From positions 1 through 56,617 of the forward strand of contig NZ_QGMZ01000030.1 in NCBI RefSeq assembly GCF_003173335.1: a stretch of DNA of 56,617 bases. Direction: 5' to 3'. Within the stretch, counting starts at the first letter, position 1, and every line of letters begins with the position of its first letter. This DNA is from Methanospirillum stamsii. GTDB taxonomy: Archaea; Halobacteriota; Methanomicrobia; Methanomicrobiales; Methanospirillaceae. Both the position numbers and the translations under genes were made by a program. The notes under the pieces were generated by a model. That model was given only the letters and a program-made list of their open reading frames with translations. It searched no databases and had not been told where the DNA came from. Below are positions 7,780 through 17,383 of this stretch, piece by piece.

Positions 7780-8643
7780 ATGGAATGTTATCTTATTACT
7801 GATATGACTGAAATAATTAATACCTTTCAAATTCAGGATAAAAACATCTTAAAAACATCTGATAGTGGATGCCTTAATGGAAATTCTTTTTTTAATATCA
7901 TAAGAATAAAAGGGATTTTAATTCTTTTTTTAGCGCTTATTATACTAGTTTTCTGTGTTAATGCTGATTCCGGAATGGATTTATTGACAATTGGAGATTA
8001 TTCCGGGGCACTGGCAGCATTTACCCAAGAGGTTGATGATTATGAGGGATCAGACCAAGCACCAATTTTCAATAATATTGGTACTTGTTATGTTGCTTTG
8101 GGTGATTTGGAAAATGCATCAAAATATTATGAAAAAGCAGTAATTTCAAATCCTGAATATTTCCGGAGTTGGATTAATCTTGGGGCCGTCCAGGAAAAAC
8201 TTGGGAGAATTGATGATGCCCTTACCAGTTATGAAAAGGTAACAAGTAAAAACCGTGAATTTTTTGCTGATGCTTTAGTTAGAAAAGGGAATATTCTTTC
8301 TTCTCTTGGAAAACTAGATGAGGCGAGGACTACTTTTTTGGAAGGAGAAAACTATGCAACTGTTCAAACTGCTCCCGATGTCTATACAGGAATTGGAGCG
8401 GTGGCTTTTATGCAAAACGACACTATTGAAGCGGAAAATGCATTTTTAAAGGCAATTGAATTGGATACAGGTGGTGCTATTATGGCTTATACTAATTTAG
8501 GTGTCCTCTATGTTACTCAAGGTGAGTATGATAAAGCTAAAGCTGCTTTTCAAATGGCTGTCAGTCATGATCCCGATGGGATATCAAATGCACAGACATA
8601 TCTTAACAATCTCGAGAGAATGAGTGGAACAAATCAATCATAG
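7780..8643 (+). CDS. Membrane-anchored or secreted small TPR protein
   Basis: A 287-residue protein. An unusual N-terminal stretch of about 45 polar residues precedes a hydrophobic segment (about 46-63), after which tetratricopeptide repeats of about 34 residues fill the rest, with typical Asn-Ile-Gly-x-Cys-Tyr, Tyr-x-x-Ala and Asn-Leu-Gly positions. TPR arrays form protein-binding scaffolds, here probably outside the membrane. ATG at 7804 is an alternative start. The gene ends 11 bp before the giant beta-helix gene and is probably co-transcribed with it, so the two may interact at the surface. No enzyme motif is seen. Confidence 0.72.
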   Translation: MECYLITDMTEIINTFQIQDKNILKTSDSGCLNGNSFFNIIRIKGILILFLALIILVFCVNADSGMDLLTIGDYSGALAAFTQEVDDYEGSDQAPIFNNIGTCYVALGDLENASKYYEKAVISNPEYFRSWINLGAVQEKLGRIDDALTSYEKVTSKNREFFADALVRKGNILSSLGKLDEARTTFLEGENYATVQTAPDVYTGIGAVAFMQNDTIEAENAFLKAIELDTGGAIMAYTNLGVLYVTQGEYDKAKAAFQMAVSHDPDGISNAQTYLNNLERMSGTNQS

Positions 8644-8653
8644 TGGTGAAATC

Positions 8654-11600
8654 ATGAAATTATTCAAATCTTTGTTAATTATATTCCTGCTTCTTTTTAC
8701 AGTAGGAATTGTACTAGCATGTGAAACTACAGATCCAAATTCAGGGCACGGCGGCTGTTCAGGCGGTCATGATGGCGGTTGTACCAATCCGGATGGCTGT
8801 GGTGGTAGTTCACACGAAAGCCCATGTACTGGTGATTCTTGTCCTGCTGTCCCCAATGAGGAAATATTAGCACCTGAAGATGATGGTTCCAGTATAGACG
8901 AAAGCCCATGTACTGGTGATTCTTGTCCTGCTATCCCCAATGAGGAAATATTAGCACCTGAAGATGATGGTTCCAGTATAGATGAAAGCCCATGTACTGG
9001 TGATTCTTGTCCTGCTGTCCCTGATGAGGAAGCATTAGCACCTGAAGATGATGATTCCAGTATTGACGAATCCACATGCACTGGTGATTTGTGTCCTGCT
9101 GTCCCTGATGAGGAAGCATTAGCACCTGAAGATGATGATTCCAGTATTGACGAATCCACATGCACTGGTGATTTGTGTCCTGCTGTCCCTGATGAGGAAG
9201 CATTAGCACCTGAAGATGATGATTCCGGTATAGACGAAACTCCATGTATTGGTGATTCTTGTCCTGCTGTCCCTGATGAGGAAGATTTAGTTCCTGAAGA
9301 TGATGGATCTAATTTATCGGTTACTGACGGTTCTTGTACCGGTGATTCTTGTCCTGTTGTTCCTGATGAGGCAGCATTAGTTCCTGAAGACGATGGAGCC
9401 CATGAAGTTGTTAGTAACGATATATCAGGCTCTATTGAATTAGTAGTGGATACAGAAACTGAAGATTATACTTATACATTAGGTACCTGGACAATTACCG
9501 GAGCATATAAAGAATATTATATAAATCAGAATTATAACTCTGAAGATTATGAATCGGAAGAAGATTTTACTTTTAGTATTGTAATTTCAGCTTCAGGAGT
9601 TACGCTAGATGGAAATGGATTCTCGATCAGTGGTTCTGGAAATGGAATAGGCATTGATATCACGTCTTCAGCCAACGATGTCACAGTGGAGAATTTCGCG
9701 GGAATAAGCAATTATGATATTGGTGTAAGTACTTCGGGTTCTTCTTCTACAATAACTGATAATACAGTGAATGATAATTATTATGGAATAAAATCCACTG
9801 GATCAGCTGCTACGATAGATCATAATACAATATCAGATAATTATGGTGGAGTCTTATCTAAAGGCTCTTCTGCAACTATTACTGACAATCTGGTCCAGAA
9901 TAATAATGATGGTATCAGGTCTACTGGTTCTTCTGTACTTATTGATAGTAATACCGTCATTGACAATCAATATGGTGTCAGTTCAATTGGTGAAAGTGCA
10001 ACTATTAATGAAAACCTCGTGAAAAATAATGGTATTATTGGTGTAATTTCTAATGGTAATAATGCTACAATCAATGGAAATTATGTTATTACTAACTTTC
10101 AAATGGGTATTAAATCCTGCGGAATAAATGCATCAATCTCTCAAAACCTGGTATATGATAATGGCATTGGAATAAATTCCTTTGGTGATGATGTCACAAT
10201 TGATGAGAATTGTGTGATTAATAACACTGATATCGGTATCAGCTCATCAGCCATCAATGCTGATATCACTGAAAATTTCGTTAAGGGAAGTGTTATTGGA
10301 ATTGGTTCTTCTGGAACGAATGCTGAAATTACTAGTAATATTGTGAAAGAAAACATTCTTGGTATTGATTCTCTTGGCAAGGATGTTAATATTTCAAATA
10401 ACTATGTTAGTGATAATGAACAGCTTGGAATCCGTTCTCGTGGTTCATCAGCAACCATAAACCAGAACACTGTCCAAAATGGATATGCAGGAATCTATTC
10501 TTACGGCTCTTCTGCAACTATTACTGACAATCTGGTCCAGAATAATAATGATGGTATCAGGTCTACTAATTCTTCTGTAGTTATTGATAGTAATACCGTC
10601 AGTGAGAATCAGTATGGTATCAGTTCAATTGGTGAAAGTGCAACAATTAATGAAAATCTCATGAAAAATAATGGTATTATTGGTGTAATTTCTAATGGTA
10701 ATAATGCTACAATCAATGGAAATTATGTTTTTAATAACGTTGAAATGGGTATTAAATCCTGTGGAATAAATGCATCAATCTCTCAAAACCTGGTATTTGA
10801 TAATGGCATTGGAATAAATTCCTTTGGTGATGATGTCACAATTGATGAGAATTGTGTGATTAATAACACTGATATCGGTATCAGTTCATCAGCCATCAAT
10901 GCTGATATCACTGAAAATGTTGTTAAGGGAAATGTTATTGGAATTGGTTCTTCTGGAACGAATGCTGAAATTACTAATAATATTGTGAAAGAAAATATTC
11001 TTGGTATTGATTCTCTTGGCAAGGATGTTGAAATTTCGAATAACTATGTTAGTGATAATGAACAGCTTGGAATCCGTTCTCGTGGTTCATCAGCAACCAT
11101 AAACCAGAACACTGTCCAGAATGGATATGCAGGAATCTATTCTTATGGCTCTTCTGCAACTATTACTGACAATCTGGTCCAGAATAATAATGATGGTATC
11201 AGGTCTACCGGACCTTCTGTGGCCATTGCAAGTAATACCGTCATCAACAATAAGTATGGTATCAGTTCAATTGGTGAAAGTGCAACAATTAATGAAAACC
11301 TCGTGAAAAATAATGGTATTATTGGTGTAATTTCTAATGGTAATAATGCTACAATCAATGGAAATTATGTTCTAAATAACGTTGAAATGGGTATTAAATC
11401 CTGTGGAATAAATGCATCAATCTCTCAAAACCTGGTATATGATAATGGAATTGGAATAAATTCCTTTGGTGATGATGTCACAATTGATGAGAATTGTGTG
11501 ATTAATAACACTGATATCGGTATCAGTTCATCAGCCATCAATGCTGATATCATTGAAAATGTTGTAAAGGGAAATGTAATTGGAATTGGTTCTTCTGGAA

Positions 11601-13195
11601 CGAATGCTGAAATTAATAGTAATATTGTGAAAGAAAACATTCTTGGTATTGATTCTCTTGGCAAGGATGTTGAAATTTCGAATAACTATGTTAGTGATAA
11701 TGAACAGCTTGGAATCCGTTCTCGTGGTTCATCAGCAACCATAAACCAGAACACTGTCCAGAATGGATATGCAGGAATCTATTCTTATGGCTCTTCTGCA
11801 ACTATTACTGACAATCTGGTCCAGAATAATAATGATGGTATCAGGTCTACTGGTTCTTCTGTAGTTATTGATAGTAATACCGTCATCAACAATAAGTATG
11901 GTATCAGTTCAATTGGTGAAAGTGCAACAATTAATGAAAACCTCGTGAAAAATAATGGTAAGATTGGTATAATTTCTAATGGAAATAATGCTACAATCAA
12001 TGGAAATTATGTTATCAATAACTTTGAAATGGGCATTAAATCCTGTGGAATAAATGCATCAATCTCTCAAAACCTGGTATATGATAATGGGATTGGAATA
12101 AATTCCTTTGGTGATGATGTCACAATCGATGAAAACTGTGTGATTAATAACAAAGATATCGGAATCAGTTCGTCAGCTCGCAATGCTGAAATCACTGATA
12201 ATGTAGTAAAGGGAAGTGATGTTGGAATTGGTTCTTCGGGCATGTATGCTGATATAAGCGGTAATGTTGTAACACATAATAATCTTGGCATCGATTCCCT
12301 TGGTGAATATGCTGAAATCAGTAATAATTGCGTTGACAGTAATTCAGAGATCGGTATCAGGTCTGTTGGTTCTTCTGCTGATATTATTAAAAATAAGGTT
12401 TCCAAGAATTATGAGGGTATACAGTCAACCGGTTCATCTGCAATTATTACCGAAAACAATGTACATCATAACAAATATGGTATCAATTCAACCGGTTCAT
12501 CTGCAACAATAAATGAAAACCATGTATTCCATAATTCAAAAGTTGGAATTACATCAACCGGTAATGATGCTGATATCACAGAAAACTTAGTCTATCATAA
12601 TGATATTGGCATTAAATCATCTGGGTTAAATGCTTTACTTGACGATAATAAGGTATATCATAATGATATGGGTATTTTATCCTATGGTTCAGATGCCATT
12701 ATTACAAATAATGATGTTGTAGGAAATTACGAGGCAGGAATCATCTCTACTGGTGCATCATCATCTATAATAAATAATAATGTGAAAGATAGTCTGGTTG
12801 GTATTGATTCTTCAGGCAAAAATACTGAAATCAGTGGTAATACTGTTAATAACAATGGTGTCGGAATAATTTCCTCCGGTACTGGTTCACATATCAGTGA
12901 TAACGAGTTAAAATGTAATATTTTAGGTATTGTCAATACAGGGAAAAACGCTATTATTGATGAAAATTCGATTAAGAATGGACTTATTGGTATTTTTAAT
13001 TCCGGATGCTATGTTACCATAGATGATAACTCAATTAAAAATGCTGAAATTGGTATCGTAAATACGGGTTGTCGTGTAACTATTACTGATAATAACGTGA
13101 AAAATGGATTGATTGGAATTTTAAATACCGGTTCTAAAGTAACCGCTAAAAATAATGATTTAAAGGGTAATTTAATCAAGAAAATTGGAATTTGA
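8654..13195 (+). CDS. Giant secreted parallel beta-helix (NosD/PbH1-type) repeat protein
   Basis: A 1513-residue protein. ATG at 8654 is preferred over 8624 because a GGTG sequence lies just upstream and it gives a clean signal peptide (residues 2-19, ending in Leu-Ala-Cys). A His/Gly/Cys-rich stretch is followed by seven acidic repeats of about 28 residues, each with a CxGDxCP motif (about 55-250). A non-repetitive link (about 255-330) leads to about 50 rungs of 21-22 residues with Asn and Gly-Ile at fixed positions, the pattern of right-handed parallel beta helices of the NosD/PbH1 class. Ten rungs make a 214-residue unit present four times in tandem. A surface or sheath adhesin-like role is likely; no catalytic residues are recognisable. 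Confidence 0.85.
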   Translation: MKLFKSLLIIFLLLFTVGIVLACETTDPNSGHGGCSGGHDGGCTNPDGCGGSSHESPCTGDSCPAVPNEEILAPEDDGSSIDESPCTGDSCPAIPNEEILAPEDDGSSIDESPCTGDSCPAVPDEEALAPEDDDSSIDESTCTGDLCPAVPDEEALAPEDDDSSIDESTCTGDLCPAVPDEEALAPEDDDSGIDETPCIGDSCPAVPDEEDLVPEDDGSNLSVTDGSCTGDSCPVVPDEAALVPEDDGAHEVVSNDISGSIELVVDTETEDYTYTLGTWTITGAYKEYYINQNYNSEDYESEEDFTFSIVISASGVTLDGNGFSISGSGNGIGIDITSSANDVTVENFAGISNYDIGVSTSGSSSTITDNTVNDNYYGIKSTGSAATIDHNTISDNYGGVLSKGSSATITDNLVQNNNDGIRSTGSSVLIDSNTVIDNQYGVSSIGESATINENLVKNNGIIGVISNGNNATINGNYVITNFQMGIKSCGINASISQNLVYDNGIGINSFGDDVTIDENCVINNTDIGISSSAINADITENFVKGSVIGIGSSGTNAEITSNIVKENILGIDSLGKDVNISNNYVSDNEQLGIRSRGSSATINQNTVQNGYAGIYSYGSSATITDNLVQNNNDGIRSTNSSVVIDSNTVSENQYGISSIGESATINENLMKNNGIIGVISNGNNATINGNYVFNNVEMGIKSCGINASISQNLVFDNGIGINSFGDDVTIDENCVINNTDIGISSSAINADITENVVKGNVIGIGSSGTNAEITNNIVKENILGIDSLGKDVEISNNYVSDNEQLGIRSRGSSATINQNTVQNGYAGIYSYGSSATITDNLVQNNNDGIRSTGPSVAIASNTVINNKYGISSIGESATINENLVKNNGIIGVISNGNNATINGNYVLNNVEMGIKSCGINASISQNLVYDNGIGINSFGDDVTIDENCVINNTDIGISSSAINADIIENVVKGNVIGIGSSGTNAEINSNIVKENILGIDSLGKDVEISNNYVSDNEQLGIRSRGSSATINQNTVQNGYAGIYSYGSSATITDNLVQNNNDGIRSTGSSVVIDSNTVINNKYGISSIGESATINENLVKNNGKIGIISNGNNATINGNYVINNFEMGIKSCGINASISQNLVYDNGIGINSFGDDVTIDENCVINNKDIGISSSARNAEITDNVVKGSDVGIGSSGMYADISGNVVTHNNLGIDSLGEYAEISNNCVDSNSEIGIRSVGSSADIIKNKVSKNYEGIQSTGSSAIITENNVHHNKYGINSTGSSATINENHVFHNSKVGITSTGNDADITENLVYHNDIGIKSSGLNALLDDNKVYHNDMGILSYGSDAIITNNDVVGNYEAGIISTGASSSIINNNVKDSLVGIDSSGKNTEISGNTVNNNGVGIISSGTGSHISDNELKCNILGIVNTGKNAIIDENSIKNGLIGIFNSGCYVTIDDNSIKNAEIGIVNTGCRVTITDNNVKNGLIGILNTGSKVTAKNNDLKGNLIKKIGI
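8816..9409 (+). repeat. Seven tandem 84-bp acidic/cysteine repeats
   Basis: Copies start at 8816, 8900, 8984, 9068, 9152, 9236 (longer, 93 bp) and 9329. Each encodes about 28 residues with CxGDxCP, then Pro-x-Glu-x-x-Leu-x-Pro-Glu-Asp-Asp. Copies 4 and 5 are almost identical at DNA level, which shows recent duplication. Confidence 0.9.
9863..12430 (+). repeat. Four tandem 642-bp super-repeats inside the beta-helix gene
   Basis: The same GGC/GGT-TCTTCTGCAACT phase recurs at 9863, 10505, 11147 and 11789, and a diverged one at 12431, a spacing of exactly 642 bases (214 codons, ten rungs). Copies 1-3 are nearly identical; the second half of copy 4 has diverged. Confidence 0.92.
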
Positions 13196-13220
13196 TGAGG
13201 AGGATTATTTCTCATTTTTT
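13195..13220 (+). terminator. Weak hairpin and T-run after the beta-helix gene
   Basis: ATGAG at 13195-13199 pairs with CTCAT at 13211-13215, and is followed by a T run to 13220. It overlaps the stop codon of the beta-helix gene. The stem is short. Confidence 0.3.
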
Positions 13221-13324
13221 AAATAATTATATGAACTATGCTTAAACGATAGATTGTGCTCTGTTTGGATTTCATGTGATATCACTTGCACAGTCTCTCT
13301 CATATTCAATGAATTTTTATTCAT

Positions 13325-13339
13325 CCGACACTCGGCACC
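13325..13339 (-). repeat. Terminal repeat of the right, decayed IS copy
   Basis: Exact reverse complement of 843-857. Confidence 0.8.
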
Positions 13340-13590
13340 AAAAAAATTACGCATACTATTTTTCCACATGCGGCCCTCGTAATCGGAGAATATATCTTAA
13401 TTCATCCGTGAAATTCAAAACTCGAACAATAACCCGGAATTCACACTTTCCTTAATCTGCTTCACTCTTCTGAACATGAAGAACAACCATTTTTGCAGAT
13501 GGTCTCTGAGTTGGTTTTCTTTTTTGATCCCGGATTAGTTTCTTCTCAATCTTCAATCCCAAGTTTGCCACTTTGACTATAGATACTCAT
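13325..13590 (-). mobile_element. Decayed 3' remnant of an IS1634-like element
   Basis: Read on the minus strand this matches the last 230-250 bases of the element at the left window edge, including the 15-base terminal repeat (13325-13339), with many substitutions, a frameshift and an in-frame stop near the end. Only the C-terminal codons of the transposase survive. It points toward the left copy, so the two form inverted ends around 858-13324. Confidence 0.8.
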
Positions 13591-13714
13591 TAAGATCACG
13601 CACTATTGTGATCAAAATACTTGGTATTGACCCAAATTATAACTGAACATGGTGGTTTAAAAACTCCTCCCAATTCCATAAGTGATCAGTAATAATCTCC
13701 AGCATTGCCGGAGA

Positions 13715-14621
13715 CTAACGGTCAGTTTTGATTTCAATAAAGTTGTAGACGAATTGAAAAATGTTTAATGATGCTATATAATCATGGACGGTTTTCGAAA
13801 ATGAAACCGTTTTCCTTCCAAACCTACTCAAACGCTGACGAATTTTATTATTATAGCCCTCAACAACAGATGTTGAGATTGAAGGAAAATGAGGATTACC
13901 AAATATTTTCTCTCGAAAAACACAAACAAGCGTATTTTTTTTCTTGACTTTTACCCGCTGGCCATAATTCATACATGGTTCCCAATATAATTCTGGCAAA
14001 CAAATCGAGTATTGAATATTTCCATCAGTATATATCGAAATTTTCTCATCGGGTGTTGGGAGATTCATTCTCTCAAAAAAGAGATCCATCATATCTGCAC
14101 AGTTACTTCCAATCCTCTTTCATGAGTGAAATGCGATAAATAATCCAGATTCTCTTTTGAAACTTGTATCTGTCCAATAATCTCCATATTCTTCAGGTTC
14201 ATTATTTTGGAGATTTTTGTTTTTTTTGTATAAATTCCCTAATTTCATCCATTTCACAATCACCAGCAGGGACATCACAGATGTTGTGATCATTGAGGAT
14301 TTCTGCATGGTCTCCGATAAGGTGATAATACCTGGAAATCGTATCCCGGTGGTGATCAATAATTCTGGATACCCCACGAATTGATGTTTTTTCCACTGCA
14401 TGCTTTGCAATTAAAAGAACTTCAGAACGAGGTAAACGTGAATGATAAAGGGGAGTATTACGTGTTTCAATGAAATACTGACCACAATGATGGCAATGAT
14501 ATTGTTGATTTCCTGTTGTATTATGACCATTTTTTGTAATGTCCTTTCCCTCTTCTATTTGAAAGAATGAACAATCCGGGTTTTGACAGGTTATGTTTAT
14601 TGGACCGCGTTTTCCTACCAT
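13715..14621 (-). pseudogene. IS1-like transposase, broken
   Basis: Starts at 14621 with a zinc-finger N-terminus (CQNPDC and CHHC pairs) and a helix-turn-helix, as in IS1-type InsA regions. The frame shifts near 14200-14235, at an A-rich run on the minus strand, into a second frame. That frame carries the continuation but meets an in-frame TGA near 14120. It then resumes at about 14092 with the catalytic C-terminal part (YTDGNIQY, and Val-Glu-Gly-Tyr-Asn-Asn-Lys-Ile-Arg) to 13715. IS1 elements use a programmed frameshift at an A-run, so the shift may be natural, but the TGA is a true lesion. Confidence 0.72.
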
Positions 14622-14719
14622 TGTTAATATTCATCATCTAATTCATATAAAATTTTAATACATGGATATTGACACAATTTTGCCTATAAGTATTACCAGC
14701 TTTTTGTCAGGACATTACC

Positions 14720-16070
14720 CAAAATCGATAGCGCCGTTTGATGAATTTTGTTGACGTATGCTTCAGGTCCGGGATCTCAAATCGGATTAGTGAGACAAAT
14801 ATCTGTGCAATAAACCCAATGATTAATGCCCCGTAAATACTATTATTTGTTCATATACGTAATGGTTTGATTCGATCTCGTTCTTGAGAGAGTTGAATAT
14901 CTTTTCAATCAAGACATTCTTCTGATAGGTCAGAAGGGCTTCAGTAAGTGTCAAATTCTTACTTGATTTGGGCAGAAAACTTCCTCTCTCCCATTTATAA
15001 ACTTTATTTCAAGAAGCCATATAGCATCATCTTCGGAGAGTTCCATCAGCATTGTCTGGATGGAGTAGCCCACATCCACAAGAAGATTGTTAATCCTGAA
15101 TCGTTTTGGAAGAGCCTTATTCTTGTCAATGCTCTATTGAATGGCCTTTGCTTCTTTTATCTCACGAACGACTTTTCTGGCTCTGGATTCCAGCTGTTCT
15201 TTCTGCAGTTTTTTTGAGAAGTAGAGATAGTTAATAGTGTTTGGCTTCTTGATTTTAATTCCGCGAATCCCAGATTCCTCATCAATTACATGCGGATTAT
15301 AGGTTTCAAACTTAGCGATTATGTTGTCATCGCTCTTGTTGAGCTTTTTTCCGGTGATGAACTGAAGATTATCTGCCCGGATCAACTGGGTATTAGCGAC
15401 ACTATTCGCTCCTTTATCGAATATAACCAGAGATCCTTCTTTCAGCCGGTTGTTTGACTGTGATATGTCTTCTTGAAGTGGATATGATCATTGAGATTGC
15501 CAGGTTCGATTGTCATCCCATTTGGGATATTTATCGGGCCTTAAAGTTCTGTAACACCAACTGTGATCTGTTTTTTTCTGGGCGGTGGTCACAGATGAAT
15601 ACATATTTTCCAAGTCGGGCCTCATAGCCATGAAGGACCAGGCTGGTCCAGTCCATGTAGATGTTGGGATGCTCAAAATCGTATCGCGAAAAAAAGACAT
15701 CCTGGATGTCAGAGATGATTTCATCACGATTAGTATCAAGCATTTCAAGGACACGGTAAAGCGTTCTTTCACTGAAGTAAGGGAGAGGGGGAAAATTCGT
15801 CAAGTATTTCAGGCCGGTTGATCCAGTCTTCAGACCTTTTTATGTTGAAGTTATTCGTCAATTTGTAGCTAATGAGGGCTCGAAGTAGTTTGTTGATTTC
15901 GATACTCCTCGTCTCGTGCTTTCCGAAAATATCGCAAATTGCAGGATTTCATACAACTTATCAACGAGGAATATTGTCCCGATAGGAAAAGATATATTTT
16001 CATTCGGCGAAAGTTCATTGGTTCTTTTTTTTGTCTGCATTTTTAACGATTCAAACATCACTAAAAACAC
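14720..16070 (-). pseudogene. IS1634-type transposase, heavily decayed
   Basis: Fragments in several minus-strand frames line up in the order of one transposase. An N-terminal part (VDKLYEIL, 15858-16070) is followed by a Phe-Ser-Glu-Arg-Thr-Leu-Tyr-Arg-Val-Leu region with an Asp-Trp-Thr-Ser catalytic segment (15531-15803). Then come an Ile-Arg-Ala-Asp-Asn-Leu-Gln-Phe-Ile-Thr segment (15134-15385) and a C-terminal tail rich in Ile-Gly-Phe-Ile-Ala near 14800. At least three frameshifts and stops separate them. It is a different subgroup from the element at 1-857. Confidence 0.72.
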
Positions 16071-16175
16071 ACATATTATTTTCTAGTGGCAAAGTTGGGC
16101 TTTAAAATGGAGTCCGAAGTTAATGCTGGATAATCATTATCCATTTTTTAGGTAATTCTTCGAATCGGTCGTAAT

Positions 16176-17319
16176 CTAACATAGCTGCACAGTAGGAAAA
16201 CGAATCCACTCTTCGATAGTCCACACATGATCTGTTAAACCTGCTGCCATTGCAGGTGTTCTTTTCACTGATCGCTTCCCTTGTTTATCTTGTAGTTGAA
16301 GTGTCCCAACGGACCAACAAAAATTGTAACTATATAGAGAAAAGAACGTCATCAATTCGTGTTCTTCCAGTTCTTTAGAAAATGAAAGCGTTTTTCTAAG
16401 TTTTTGTGAATTCCGATTTCTGTCAGTACCATTCTGCCGTTCGATAAATGAAGTGTTAATATTATTGCTAACTTTTGAAGCTTTTAATGCGTTTTTCAGT
16501 CCTTCCTCTGTTCCAAAGATTAACTCAGTCTCAACCTTACATATTCTTCCTTTGGAAAGATGTTTTTTTACCATTGCATAAATCAATTCTGAAGGAACCT
16601 CCCAATATGGCTTTTTTGGGCGTCCTCGTTTGCCTGTTCTTTCAAGATTGACCAGTTTTCCATATCCGACAAGAATGGCATCTATGTATGGCAAATACTT
16701 GTCTGTGGTAATCAATCTCATTATTTTACCCCCGGTTCTTCTAATAAAGTCTTGTATGAGTTTGTGAGTGTTCTTTGCAGTTCGTTTTCCGGGAATGACA
16801 GAAAGAACTAATCGGTTTTCAGGACCATAAGCAATATGATCCCAATTATCTCCATAATTGTTATCTTTTGGGTCCTATGGATCACAATTCTTCTCTTTCT
16901 TACCAATGAAACTCCATTTTTCATCGAATTGAACTTCATTAGTCTGAGGGGGAAAAACCAACCAATTCATCATGGGCTACTTGAGCATGTTTTCCTGACT
17001 TTTTAGAGAGCCTAGCCACTGTCCCTAAACTCACTTCTGTTAATCTGCTGGTTTTTCGTATACCACATCCCTCGGAGAGATGTGCCATAACAGAAACGGC
17101 TTGATCGTGGTCTATTTTTGAGTTGAATAAAACAGTACCTCTGGTTTCAGAAAAGCGATAGCCACAAGACCTGCATCTCAACATACGGTTTCCTTGGCTC
17201 CCAGATGTTCCACTAACCGTAAGATTTCCTAGTCCACGTTTCCCATAATCGGAACAATCTGGATTTTGACAACAAAAAAGATGAGTATCATCTTTTTTGA
17301 GGGGGGATTTAGATCGCAT
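16176..17319 (-). pseudogene. Second IS1-like transposase, broken in the middle
   Basis: The N-terminal zinc-finger and helix-turn-helix part (CQNPDC and CRSC pairs; 16939-17319) and the catalytic part (Thr-Thr-Asp-Lys-Tyr-Leu-Pro-Tyr, then Ser-Phe-Ile-Glu-Arg-Gln-Asn-Gly-Thr; 16176-16721) are both clear. The 217 bases between them hold out-of-frame transposase sequence with stops near 16736 and 16870. No target duplication or clean ends were found. Confidence 0.75.
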
Positions 17320-17383
17320 TGGTTCATTAATAATTTATAGTTTGTTGCATTACTTTCTATACTTTTAAATTTAAACATAGTTT

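Noticed and set aside
8767-9245. Long minus-strand frames opposite the acidic repeats
   Set aside because: They repeat with the same 84-bp period as the plus-strand gene and are a by-product of the repeat.
8816-9409. Possible CRISPR array because of regular repeats
   Set aside because: The repeats are 84 bp, contiguous, without spacers, and in frame inside a protein gene.
10141-12405. Minus-strand frames recurring in the beta-helix gene
   Set aside because: They recur every 642 bp because the DNA repeats; there is no start signal and the opposite strand is clearly coding.
1-13339. Currently mobile composite transposon
   Set aside because: The right IS copy is reduced to a mutated 3' fragment and no matching target duplication is visible, so only a past event is arguable.
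13618-14681. Near-identical 23-base stretches at 13618-13640 and 14659-14681 as ends of the IS1-like element
   Set aside because: They are in direct, not inverted, orientation and imperfect, so they do not define IS ends with confidence.
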